DNA from: Halomonas gemina
Lineage (GTDB): Bacteria; Pseudomonadota; Gammaproteobacteria; Pseudomonadales; Halomonadaceae
Direction: 5' to 3'
DNA length: 64,000 nucleotides
NCBI RefSeq assembly: GCF_023554995.1
Contig: NZ_JAMJPK010000006.1
Location: 301,415 to 365,414, forward strand
Part shown: piece by piece, positions 52,353 through 60,637 of the stretch
Position numbering within the stretch: the stretch's first letter is position 1
How the letters are laid out: every line of letters begins with the position of its first letter
Program-made: the position numbers and the translations under genes
The notes under the pieces: model-generated
Database searches by the model: none
What the model was told of the DNA's origin: nothing
Seen by the model: the letters and a program-made list of their open reading frames with translations, nothing else

Positions 52353-53930
52353 TCAGGCGGTCTGGACGAGTCCCGGGTTGCGCAGTTCCTCATGCAATGC
52401 CTTGACCAGGCTGAAGGCCATCACCAGCAGGATCAGGGTGAAGGGCAGGCCGGTGGCCACGGCGCCGGCCTGCAGGGCCCCGAGGGCCTTGTCGCCGCCG
52501 CCGTAGAGCAGCACGCCGGCGATGACCCCCTCCAGGGTGGCCCAGAACACCCGCTGGGTGCGTGGCGCATCGACCTTGCCGCCGGCGGTGATGCTGTCGA
52601 TCACCAGGGAGCCGGAATCCGAGGAGGTAACGAAGAACACCAGCACCAGGACGATGGCCATGGTGGAGGTCAGGGTGGTCAGCGGTAGCTGCTCGAGCAT
52701 CTGGAACATCGCCAGGGAGACGTCGCCGATGCCATTGGCGAGTTCGCCGACCCCGGCCGCGGACTGGGCCAGGGCGTTGCCGCCGAAGGCGCTCATCCAG
52801 ACGATGGTGACCAGGGTCGGTACCAGCAGCACGGCGGTCAGGAACTCGCGTACGGTGCGACCGCGCGAGACCCGGGCGATGAACATGCCGACGAAGGGCG
52901 ACCAGGAGATCCACCAGGCCCAGTAGAACACCGTCCAGCCGTGGTACCAGGTGGTGTCATCGCGGCCGATCCAGTTGGAGAGCGGCACGATATGGCTGGC
53001 ATAGGCCAGGGTGGTACCCCACAGCCCATTGAGGAACAGCAGGGTGGAGCCGGTCAGCACCACGAATAGCAGTAGCAGCAGGGCGATCACCATGTTGATG
53101 TTGGAGAACAGCTTCACGCCGCCGTCGATGCCCCGCCACACCGAGAACAGCGCCACCGCGGTGACACCGACGATGATGGCGATCTGGGTACCGATGGTGT
53201 TGGGCACGTCGAACAGGTAGTTGAGGCCGCCGGCGGCCTGGGAGGCGCCAAAGCCCAGCGAGGTGGCCAGGCCGAAGATGGTCGCCAGCACCGCGGTAAT
53301 GTCGATCAGGTGGCCGATCCAGCCGCGTGTCCGGTCGCCGAGGACCGGAGTGAAAGCCGAGCGCAGGGTCAGTGGCAGCCCGCGGTTGTAGGCGAAGAAG
53401 GCCAGGGAGAGGCCCACTACGGCGTAGATGGCCCAGGGATGCAGGCCCCAGTGGAACATGGTGGCGCCCATGGCGGCGCTCGCCCCTTGTGGCGTTCCGG
53501 CGGCGGCGTTCAGCGGCGTGCCGTACCAGTCGGTGTAATAGGCTACCGGCTCGGCCACGCTCCAGAACATCAGGCCGATGCCCATGCCGGCGGCAAACAG
53601 CATGGCGAACCAGGAGAGAGTGGAGTGTTCCGGGCGTGCCTTGTCGCCCCCCAGTCGGATCCGCCCCACGGGCAGCACGATCAGCGTCAGGCAGAGCAGC
53701 ACGAAGAGGTTGCCGGCGATCATGAACAGCCAGTCGAAGTGCTCGATGGACCAGCCCCGGGCCTCGGTCAGCTGGGTATTGGCGGCATCGGGGTAGATCA
53801 AGGCGTAGAGGATGAAGGCCAGGATGGCCAGGGCAGAGAGGGGAAAGACGGGATTGTGGAAGTCCAGCCCCAATATCTGTGTGTTGTCCTGTCCCGGGGA
53901 CAGGACAGGGTCATCGTCGTTGTGGTGCAT
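52353..53930 (-). CDS. BCCT-family betaine/carnitine/choline transporter (first)
   Basis: A 525-residue secondary transporter with about 12 membrane segments. The family motif is GWTVFYWAWWISWSPFVGMF followed by IARVSRGRTVREF near residue 330. GMGIGLMFWSVAEPVAYY near 115 corresponds to the Gly-rich, aromatic TM3 region of BetP-type proteins, which supports Na+-coupled uptake of a betaine. N- and C-terminal extensions are short, so strong osmotic activation as in BetP is not expected. It diverges from fdhA across 291 bp and may import glycine betaine for catabolism. The start at 53930 has only a weak ribosome binding site. Confidence 0.92.
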   Translation of the reverse strand: MHHNDDDPVLSPGQDNTQILGLDFHNPVFPLSALAILAFILYALIYPDAANTQLTEARGWSIEHFDWLFMIAGNLFVLLCLTLIVLPVGRIRLGGDKARPEHSTLSWFAMLFAAGMGIGLMFWSVAEPVAYYTDWYGTPLNAAAGTPQGASAAMGATMFHWGLHPWAIYAVVGLSLAFFAYNRGLPLTLRSAFTPVLGDRTRGWIGHLIDITAVLATIFGLATSLGFGASQAAGGLNYLFDVPNTIGTQIAIIVGVTAVALFSVWRGIDGGVKLFSNINMVIALLLLLFVVLTGSTLLFLNGLWGTTLAYASHIVPLSNWIGRDDTTWYHGWTVFYWAWWISWSPFVGMFIARVSRGRTVREFLTAVLLVPTLVTIVWMSAFGGNALAQSAAGVGELANGIGDVSLAMFQMLEQLPLTTLTSTMAIVLVLVFFVTSSDSGSLVIDSITAGGKVDAPRTQRVFWATLEGVIAGVLLYGGGDKALGALQAGAVATGLPFTLILLVMAFSLVKALHEELRNPGLVQTA

Positions 53931-54047
53931 CGAGGCATCTCGCTGTTGTTGTTGGACGCCGCTTTTGGAAACGGCGATGGGGAACCCTCGGTAGTGTGGC
54001 TACCCGCGGGCCCGAGCATTGTTGGGCCAGGGAATGGGCAGCAGTGT

Positions 54048-54059
54048 CCTGAAAACGAC
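54048..54059 (+). promoter_or_regulatory. 12-mer shared by fdhA and gbdR upstream regions (copy 2)
   Basis: CCTGAAAACGAC here is identical to 41974-41985 upstream of gbdR. It lies in the divergent region between the BCCT gene and fdhA, 163 bp before fdhA. A second dyad, CGCCG-N10-CGGCG (53958-53977 approximately), lies nearer the BCCT gene. Confidence 0.35.
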
Positions 54060-54221
54060 CTGCAATGGCCTGTCGGCTCATTAGCCAGCGACGATGTCTC
54101 GAACAGGCATGCGGGTGCCTTTGTGGGGAAAGTGGGCCGCCCGGGAGCGCTTAGGCTGGAGCAGCGGAATCCTCCGCCATGCTACAGCGCAGTCAGTTAC
54201 AACAACATCGAGGAACCAGCC

Positions 54222-55415
54222 ATGAGTGCAGCCAACCGCGGAGTCGTCTACAAGGGCCCGGGTAAGGTCGACGTCGAATCCATCGCCTATCCGGAACTTG
54301 CCCTCGGCAATCGCAAGTGCGACCACGGCGTGATCCTGAAGGTCGTCACCACCAACATCTGTGGCAGCGACCAGCATATGGTGCGCGGCCGCACCACTGC
54401 GCCGTCCGGCCTGGTGCTGGGCCACGAGATCACCGGCCTGGTGGTCGAGTGCGGCCGCGATGTCGAATTCATCCAGCCCGGCGACCTGGTCTCGGTGCCG
54501 TTCAACATCGCCTGTGGCCGCTGCCGCAACTGCAAGGAGGGCCGTACCGGTATCTGTCTGAACGTCAACCCGGCGCGGCCCGGCGCGGCTTATGGCTACG
54601 TCGACATGGGTGGCTGGGTCGGCGGCCAGACCGAATACGTCATGGTGCCCTACGCGGACTTCAACCTGCTGAAGTTCCCGGATGCCGACCAGGCTATGGA
54701 GAAGATCCGTGACCTGACCCTGCTCTCGGATATCTTCCCTACCGGTTTCCATGGCTGCGTCACCGCCGGCGTCGGGCCGGGCAGCACCGTCTATATTGCG
54801 GGTGCCGGCCCGGTGGGCCTGGCTGCCGCCGTGTCCGCCCAGCTGCTGGGGGCCGCCTGCGTGATCGTCGGCGACATGATCGAGGAGCGGCTGGCCCAGG
54901 CCCGCAGCTTCGGTTGCGAGACCCTCGACCTCACCCAAGAGGGCGACATGGCCGACAGGATCGAAGCGATCCTCGGCGAGCGTGAAGTCGATGCCTTCGT
55001 CGACTGCGTTGGCTTCGAGGCCCATGCCTGTGGCTGCAACCATGGCAAGGAGGCACCCGCCACCGTGCTCAACTCGGCGATGCAGATGACCCGCGCCGGC
55101 GGCCAGATCGGCATCCCTGGCCTCTACGTGACCGAAGATCCCGGCGCGGCCGATGATGCGGCCAAGCAGGGGGCGCTGAGCATGCGCTTCGGCCTGGGTT
55201 GGGCCAAGTCGCATAGTTTCCACACCGGACAGTGCCCGGTGATGGCTTACCATCGCCCGCTGATGCAGGCGATACTCTTCGGCAAGGTCAAGATCGCCGA
55301 TGCGGTCAACGTCCAGATGATCACTCTGGACCAGGCCCCCCAGGGCTACGCCGACTTCGACGGTGGTGCGGCGAAGAAATTCGTCATCGATCCCCATGGC
55401 AGCGTCACCGCTTAA
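54222..55415 (+). CDS. fdhA: Glutathione-independent formaldehyde dehydrogenase
   Basis: A 397-residue Zn-dependent medium-chain dehydrogenase closely matching Pseudomonas FdhA in length and motifs. The catalytic zinc ligands are C47 (NICGSDQHMV) and the GHEITG His, structural zinc cysteines are in CGRCRNCKEGRTGIC, and NAD is bound by YIAGAGPVGLAAAVSAQLLG. It oxidises formaldehyde to formate with a tightly bound NAD. In betaine-degrading bacteria it removes formaldehyde released by dimethylglycine and sarcosine demethylation. GAGGAACC precedes the ATG at 54222; a long upstream open frame is antisense to the BCCT gene and is not coding. Confidence 0.96.
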   Translation: MSAANRGVVYKGPGKVDVESIAYPELALGNRKCDHGVILKVVTTNICGSDQHMVRGRTTAPSGLVLGHEITGLVVECGRDVEFIQPGDLVSVPFNIACGRCRNCKEGRTGICLNVNPARPGAAYGYVDMGGWVGGQTEYVMVPYADFNLLKFPDADQAMEKIRDLTLLSDIFPTGFHGCVTAGVGPGSTVYIAGAGPVGLAAAVSAQLLGAACVIVGDMIEERLAQARSFGCETLDLTQEGDMADRIEAILGEREVDAFVDCVGFEAHACGCNHGKEAPATVLNSAMQMTRAGGQIGIPGLYVTEDPGAADDAAKQGALSMRFGLGWAKSHSFHTGQCPVMAYHRPLMQAILFGKVKIADAVNVQMITLDQAPQGYADFDGGAAKKFVIDPHGSVTA

Positions 55416-55492
55416 AGAGACCCCTGCCCGGCCGACAGTTCGCGCCAATCGGCGGCGCGGCCAGCCAGTTCGGGTATCGCCCTCCACGGCAG

Positions 55493-55551
55493 CGTCGCTG
55501 CCTGAGCGACAGCGACGCAGGCAGCCCCGGTCGAGCCAGCGCTCGACCGGG
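55493..55551. terminator. Two hairpins between convergent fdhA and LysR genes
   Basis: CGTCGCTG/CAGCGACG (55493-55517) and CCCGGTCGAGC/GCTCGACCGGG (55526-55551) are both perfect stems, of 8 and 11 bp, within the 149-bp gap. They probably form a bidirectional terminator; T-tracts are absent. Confidence 0.6.
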
Positions 55552-55564
55552 CCCGTCCCCTCCC

Positions 55565-56452
55565 TCACGTTTCTCGGTCTGCCAGGTAGGCCATCACATG
55601 CCGCTGCATCGCCGCTGCCGCCGGCGACAGGCTGACGCCAGCCCGGCAGATCAACCCGATCCGGCGCTCCAGGCGGGGTTCTGCCAGCGGCACGAAGCGC
55701 AGCCGGACATGCTCCTCCTGGAACGCCAGGCGCGGCAGGGTGGTGATGCCGATGCCCGCCTCGAGCATCGCGGTCAGCGAGATCATGTTGGAGATGTATA
55801 GCGCACTGCGATCGAGCAGTCCGGCGGTCGGTGAGCCCTCGAGCAGACGCGAGGTGCCGTTGCGGATCAGGGTGTGCCCGGCGAGCTCCTGCCAGTGCAG
55901 GCGGTCCTTCGTGGCGAGTGGGTGGTCGTCCCGGCACACCACGCCGATCTCATCGTGCAGCAGCGGGGTGAATTCCAGTCCCTCCTCGGGTTGCCAGAGG
56001 CTGGTGATGCCCAGCTCTACCTCGCCGGTCACCACCATCTGGCTGACCAACTCGGAGTGTCCATCCTGCAGGTTGATCTCGATGCCCGGATGGTTGATTA
56101 CGAAGCTAGCCAGGATGCCGGGCATCAGGCGGCTGGCCACCGAGGGCACCGTCGCGATATCTACTCGACCGGACTGGTGGCAGGCCATGGCCAGGGCATC
56201 GCGGCTTACCCGGTCGTGGTGGGCGACCAGTTCGCGAAAGCGCGGCAGGCACCATTGCCCGTAGGGGGTCAGCGCTGCCTTGCCATTGCCCTTTTCGAAG
56301 AGTGGCTGGCCGAGGCGTTCCTCGAGTTCGCGCACCGCCATGGAGACCGCCGGCTGGCTGCGATGCAGATGCTTGGCCGCGGCATGGAAGCCTCCCTGGT
56401 CGAGAATGGCCAGCACGCAGCGAAGCGGCTGTAACTTCAGTTCCGGCAGCAT
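55565..56452 (-). CDS. LysR-family regulator of the adjacent ALDH-BCCT-DUF3726 cluster
   Basis: A 295-residue LysR-type regulator. The N-terminal winged HTH reads LRCVLAILDQGGFHAAAKHL and HRSQPAVSMAVRELEERLGQ, followed by the substrate domain with VDIATVPSVASRLMPGILAS and LGITSLWQPEEGLEFTPLLH. It is divergent from the aldehyde dehydrogenase gene with 94 bp between starts, the usual layout of a regulator with its target operon. Its ligand is unknown but would be the inducer of the orphan catabolic cluster. Confidence 0.93.
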   Translation of the reverse strand: MLPELKLQPLRCVLAILDQGGFHAAAKHLHRSQPAVSMAVRELEERLGQPLFEKGNGKAALTPYGQWCLPRFRELVAHHDRVSRDALAMACHQSGRVDIATVPSVASRLMPGILASFVINHPGIEINLQDGHSELVSQMVVTGEVELGITSLWQPEEGLEFTPLLHDEIGVVCRDDHPLATKDRLHWQELAGHTLIRNGTSRLLEGSPTAGLLDRSALYISNMISLTAMLEAGIGITTLPRLAFQEEHVRLRFVPLAEPRLERRIGLICRAGVSLSPAAAAMQRHVMAYLADRET

Positions 56453-56464
56453 GGTAAGCCTTCC

Positions 56465-56500
56465 TGATCATTTTATTGAATTTATTGATTATCCTTATCT
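56465..56500. promoter_or_regulatory. AT-rich divergent promoter region with direct repeats
   Basis: TTTATTGA occurs at 56472-56479 and 56481-56488 within a strikingly AT-rich 35-bp stretch between the LysR and ALDH genes. LysR-type proteins bind AT-rich T-N11-A sites in such positions, so this is the probable operator/promoter region. Confidence 0.45.
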
Positions 56501-56546
56501 TGGTGTCTCTCCTAGGATGACGTCAACGCAATCCAGGAGGTGTTCC

Positions 56547-57986
56547 ATGTCGCAGTCTTTTCCACTTTTCATCGATGGCCACTGGGTCGAGGGCGAGAAT
56601 ACGCTCGCCAATCTTAGCCCATCGGATTCTCAGGACCTCATCGGTCACTATGCCCAGGCCGGTGTCGCCCAGGTCGGTGAGGCCATCGCCGCCGCACGGC
56701 GCGGCCAGCGTGAATGGGCCAAGACCGGCCTTGAGCAGCGCTATGCCGTGCTGATGGCCATTGGTGATGAGTTGGTCTCACGCAAGGACGAGTTGGGTGA
56801 GCTGCTTTCCCGCGAGGAGGGCAAGCCGCTCGCCGAGGGCAAAGGGGAGGTCTACCGCTCCGCGCAGTTCTTCCACTACTACGCCGCCGAGGTGCTGCGC
56901 CAGATCGACGAGCGAGTGGACTCCGTGCGACCCGGAGTCGAGGTCGAGACCCGTCGCGAGCCGGTCGGGGTGGTGGGCGTGATCAGCCCCTGGAACTTCC
57001 CCATGGCCACGGCGGTATGGAAGATCGCTCCGGCGCTGGCCTTCGGCAACGCGGTAGTCTTCAAGCCGGCCAACCTGGTACCGGCCAGTGCCTGGGCGCT
57101 GACCGAGATCATCAGCCGCCAGTCGCTGCCTCCCGGCACCTTCAACCTGCTGATGGGCCCCGGCAGCAGCGTAGGTGACGCCCTGATCTCGAGCCCCGAG
57201 ATCCAGGCCCTGACCTTCACCGGCTCACTGGAAGTGGGACGGCGCGTGGCGGCCGCCACCGCCGGTAACCTGGTCAAGTGCCAGCTGGAGATGGGTTCCA
57301 AGAACGCGCTGATCGTGGCCGATGACGCCGATCTCGACCTGGCCGTCGAGGCCGCCTTCGCCGGCGCCTACTCCGGCACCGGGCAGAAGTGCACGGCCTC
57401 CTCGCGGCTGATCGTTACCGCGGCGGTCCACGACGCCTTCGTCGAGAAGCTCATCGCGCGACTGGACCGGGCGACGGTGGGCCATGCCCTTGCTGAGGGC
57501 GTGCAGATCGGCCCGGTCGCCGATGCCCGCCAGCTGGAGTCCAACCTGGCCTGGGTCGAGCGGGCCAAGCAGCAGGGCGCAAATTTGGTCTTCGGCGGTG
57601 AGCGCCTCGAGCGCGAGACCCAAGGCTATTACATGGCGCCGACGCTGTTTACCGAGACCACCAATGATATGGCGATCAATCGCGAGGAGGTCTTTGGCCC
57701 GATCGCCTGCGTGATCAAGGTGGCGGATGCCGACGAGGCCATCGAGACCCTCAACGACACCAACTTCGGCCTCACCGCCGGCATCATCACCAATTCATTG
57801 AAACTCGCCAGCGAGTTCAAGGCCCGCGCCGAGACCGGCTGCGTGATGGTCAATCTGGCCACGGCGGGGACCGATTACCACGTGCCCTTCGGCGGTCGCA
57901 AGGACTCGAGCTTCGGCCCTCGTGAACAGGGTCGTTATGCCCGCGAGTTCTACACCGCGGTCAAGACCTGCTACGTCAAAGCCTGA
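56547..57986 (+). CDS. NAD(P)-dependent aldehyde dehydrogenase, KGSA-dehydrogenase-like
   Basis: A 479-residue ALDH. Motifs are VVGVISPWNFPMATAVWKIA, LTFTGSLEVGRRVAAATAGN, the catalytic Glu in LEMGSKNALIV near 250, the catalytic Cys in SGTGQKCTASSRLIV near 282, and the C-terminal GTDYHVPFGGRKDSSFGPRE followed by QGRYAREFYTAVKTCYV. That C-terminus resembles alpha-ketoglutarate-semialdehyde dehydrogenases of sugar and hydroxyproline pathways, but substrate cannot be fixed from sequence. AGGAGGTG precedes the ATG. It is first in a same-strand series with an M19-like gene, a BCCT gene, the 586-residue gene, DUF3726 and RidA, and probably oxidises an aldehyde released from the imported compound. 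Confidence 0.9.
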   Translation: MSQSFPLFIDGHWVEGENTLANLSPSDSQDLIGHYAQAGVAQVGEAIAAARRGQREWAKTGLEQRYAVLMAIGDELVSRKDELGELLSREEGKPLAEGKGEVYRSAQFFHYYAAEVLRQIDERVDSVRPGVEVETRREPVGVVGVISPWNFPMATAVWKIAPALAFGNAVVFKPANLVPASAWALTEIISRQSLPPGTFNLLMGPGSSVGDALISSPEIQALTFTGSLEVGRRVAAATAGNLVKCQLEMGSKNALIVADDADLDLAVEAAFAGAYSGTGQKCTASSRLIVTAAVHDAFVEKLIARLDRATVGHALAEGVQIGPVADARQLESNLAWVERAKQQGANLVFGGERLERETQGYYMAPTLFTETTNDMAINREEVFGPIACVIKVADADEAIETLNDTNFGLTAGIITNSLKLASEFKARAETGCVMVNLATAGTDYHVPFGGRKDSSFGPREQGRYAREFYTAVKTCYVKA

Positions 57987-57996
57987 GGAGCGCTTC

Positions 57997-58989
57997 ATGT
58001 CCAAGCAAATGCTGACCGTCGATGGCCTGCAGTATTCGAACTGGTCCCGCGATATCTTCCAACAGATGCGCGAGGGCGGCCTGGATGCCGTGCATGCCAC
58101 CCTGGTCTATCACGAGACCACTCGCGAGACCCTGTCGCGGCTCGGCGAATGGAATCGCCGCTTCGAGCAGCATCACGACCTGATCATGCCGGTGCGCGAG
58201 CCGGGCGACATCGAACGTGCCCGTGCCGCCGGCAAGGTAGGCATCTTCCTCGGTGCCCAGAACTGCTCGCCGATCGAGGACGATATCGACATGGTGGCGG
58301 TGATGCGCCGGCTGGGCCTTTTGATCATGCAGCTGACCTACAATAATCAGAGCCTGCTGGCCTGTGGCTGCTACGAGAGTGAGGACAGCGGCATCACGCG
58401 TTTCGGCCGCCAGGTGATCCGCGAGATGAACCGGGTCGGCATGGTCATCGACATGTCCCACAGTGCCGAGCGCTCCACGCTCGAGGCAATCGAGCTCTCC
58501 GAGCGCCCGGTGATCATCTCTCATGCCAACCCCGAGTTCTTCCACTCGGCCAAGCGCAACAAGTCGAATCGCGTGCTCGAGGCCATCGCAGAGTGCGACG
58601 GCCTGCTGGGGTTCTCGGCTTACCCCTTCCACCTCAAGGATGGACCGGACTGCACCCTGGAAGCCTACTGCGAGATGATCGCGCGAACCGTTGATCTCAT
58701 GGGGATCGACCATGTGGGCCTAGGCACCGATCTCTGCCAGGACCAGCCGGTGTCGATACTCGAATGGATGCGTAATGGCCGCTGGTCCAAGGAGATGGAC
58801 TACGGCGAGGGCAGTGCCAGCAACGCCGGCTGGCCGCGCCCGCTGCCCTGGCTGCGCGACAGCCGGGACTTCCCCAACCTGGTCGAGGGGCTGCGCGAGC
58901 GCGGCTTCGCCGACGATGAGGTCGAACGCATCATTGGCCGCAACTGGGTGGCACTGCTCGAACGTGCCGCTACCCCTGTCGCGGCCTGA
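57997..58989 (+). CDS. M19 dipeptidase-like protein of the orphan cluster (atypical metal site)
   Basis: A 330-residue protein of the renal-dipeptidase fold, related to the dipeptidase-like protein beside dgcA. Both carry DGL...W in place of the DGHND metal motif (here VDGLQYSNW) and Gln-Asn in place of the bridging Glu (FLGAQNCSP), while keeping the SH histidines (IDMSHSAE, IISHANPEFF) and GFG...EMNRVGM. The two proteins therefore form a distinct subclass with a modified metal centre. GAGGAGCGCTTC precedes the ATG, 10 nt after the ALDH stop. Its function is unknown; a hydrolase or lyase acting on a small amine is possible. Confidence 0.85.
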   Translation: MSKQMLTVDGLQYSNWSRDIFQQMREGGLDAVHATLVYHETTRETLSRLGEWNRRFEQHHDLIMPVREPGDIERARAAGKVGIFLGAQNCSPIEDDIDMVAVMRRLGLLIMQLTYNNQSLLACGCYESEDSGITRFGRQVIREMNRVGMVIDMSHSAERSTLEAIELSERPVIISHANPEFFHSAKRNKSNRVLEAIAECDGLLGFSAYPFHLKDGPDCTLEAYCEMIARTVDLMGIDHVGLGTDLCQDQPVSILEWMRNGRWSKEMDYGEGSASNAGWPRPLPWLRDSRDFPNLVEGLRERGFADDEVERIIGRNWVALLERAATPVAA

Positions 58990-59047
58990 CGTCCCCTATC
59001 CCTGGCTTCTCCTGAAAGACGCTTCATCCCATAACAAGGAAAACACC

Positions 59048-60637
59048 ATGAGTACGCCTGACCATCATTCATCGGAAAGGCCGAGCACCGGCTTCATAAA
59101 TCGCTTCGGCGATCCCGTCGTCCTCGTGCTGAGCGTGGGTTTCGTCGTGCTGTTCGTCCTGCTGTCGATCATCGACATCGAGGGTGTGGCCGGCGCCATC
59201 GGCAGCGGCTTCGCCTGGACCGCTTCCATCCTCGGCTCCTACTTTCAGCTGCTGCTGCTGCTGACCTTCTTCATCGCCATGGGACTCGCCGTGTCGCCGG
59301 CGGCCAGCGCCAGGGTCGGCGGTCTCGATACGCCAGAGCTGAGCACCTTCAAGTGGCTGGCGATCATCATGTGCACCCTGCTGGCAGGGGGTGGCGTCTT
59401 CTTCGCCGCCGGCGAGCCGGTCTATCACTTCGTGGTCACGCCGCCGGCCTTCGACACCGAGGCGGGTACCGTAGAGGCGGTGGCCGGGGCGTTGGCTCAG
59501 TCCTTCATGCACTGGGGGTTTCTGGCCTGGGCGGTGCTGGGCTCGCTGACCGCGGTGGTCCTGGCCCATTCCCACTACGACAAGGGATTGCCGCTGCAGC
59601 CCAGGACGCTGCTCTATCCGGTGTTTGGGGAGCGCATCATGAGCGGCTGGATCGGCGGCGTGGTCGATGCCTGCTGCGTGATCGCCGTAGTGGCGGGCAC
59701 CGTGGGACCGATCGGCTTCCTCGCGACCCAGGTCAGCTTCGGGCTGCATGAACTGGTCGGGGTCGCCGAGGGCTATGGCACCCAACTGGTGATACTGATC
59801 TTCCTGGGCGCGCTCTATGTCACCTCGGCGGCCACAGGCATCCATCGTGGCATCCAGTTGCTCAGCCGCCTGAATGTCTTCCTGGCCCTGGGCATCGCCG
59901 CGGTGATCTTCGTCTTCGGCCCTACGCTGTTCCTCACCAACGCCTACCTGCAGGGTTTCGGCGAGTACCTGAGTTCCTTCCTGGCCATGGCCACCATGAC
60001 CTCGGAAACCGCCCCCGCCTGGTGGATGCAGTGGTGGACGGTGTTCTTCTTCGCCTGGTTCATCGGCTATGGCCCCCTGATGGCGATCTTCGTCGCGCGG
60101 ATCTCGCGTGGCCGCACCATCCGCCAGATGATCCTCGCCGTGGCGGTCATGGCGCCGATCGCCACCACCGTCTGGTTCACCCTGCTGGGTGGCTCGGGGA
60201 TCCACTATCAGTTGACGGGTGTGTTCGATCTGACCGAGGCACTGAACAACTTCCAGTTCGATGTGGCGACGCTCACCGTGGCCCAGGCCTTGCCGGGCGG
60301 TACCCTGATGGCCCTGGCCATCCTGCTGCTGACCACCATCTTCGTCGCCACTACCGGAGATTCCATGAGCTACGCCATCGCCGTGGTCTGCACCGGGCAC
60401 GATCGGCCGCATGTCGGGGTCCGTGTCTTCTGGGGTGTCGCCATGTCGTTGATGGCCGCCATCCTGCTCTACATGGGCTCCGGTCAGATCAGCGTATTGC
60501 AGCAGTTCATCGTGATTACCGCGATTCCCGTCTCGCTGGTGCTGCTGCCCTCGCTGTGGTGCGGGCCCCAGGCCGCCTACGCCATGGCGCGTCAACAGGG
60601 TCTTACCACCCGTCCCAAGGTGATGATCAATGACTGA
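59048..60637 (+). CDS. BCCT-family transporter (second)
   Basis: A 529-residue BCCT transporter with about 12 membrane segments. The motif region reads WWTVFFFAWFIGYGPLMAIF followed by VARISRGRTIRQM near residue 345, and the TM3 region GGGVFFAAGEPVYHF near 115. Compared with the other BCCT protein in this window it lacks several tryptophans of the betaine-binding box (WFIGYGP versus WWISWSP), which suggests a different substrate. AAGGAAAACACC precedes the ATG at 59048. Its 3' end overlaps the next gene by 8 nt, so uptake and the 586-residue protein are translationally coupled. Confidence 0.92.
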   Translation: MSTPDHHSSERPSTGFINRFGDPVVLVLSVGFVVLFVLLSIIDIEGVAGAIGSGFAWTASILGSYFQLLLLLTFFIAMGLAVSPAASARVGGLDTPELSTFKWLAIIMCTLLAGGGVFFAAGEPVYHFVVTPPAFDTEAGTVEAVAGALAQSFMHWGFLAWAVLGSLTAVVLAHSHYDKGLPLQPRTLLYPVFGERIMSGWIGGVVDACCVIAVVAGTVGPIGFLATQVSFGLHELVGVAEGYGTQLVILIFLGALYVTSAATGIHRGIQLLSRLNVFLALGIAAVIFVFGPTLFLTNAYLQGFGEYLSSFLAMATMTSETAPAWWMQWWTVFFFAWFIGYGPLMAIFVARISRGRTIRQMILAVAVMAPIATTVWFTLLGGSGIHYQLTGVFDLTEALNNFQFDVATLTVAQALPGGTLMALAILLLTTIFVATTGDSMSYAIAVVCTGHDRPHVGVRVFWGVAMSLMAAILLYMGSGQISVLQQFIVITAIPVSLVLLPSLWCGPQAAYAMARQQGLTTRPKVMIND

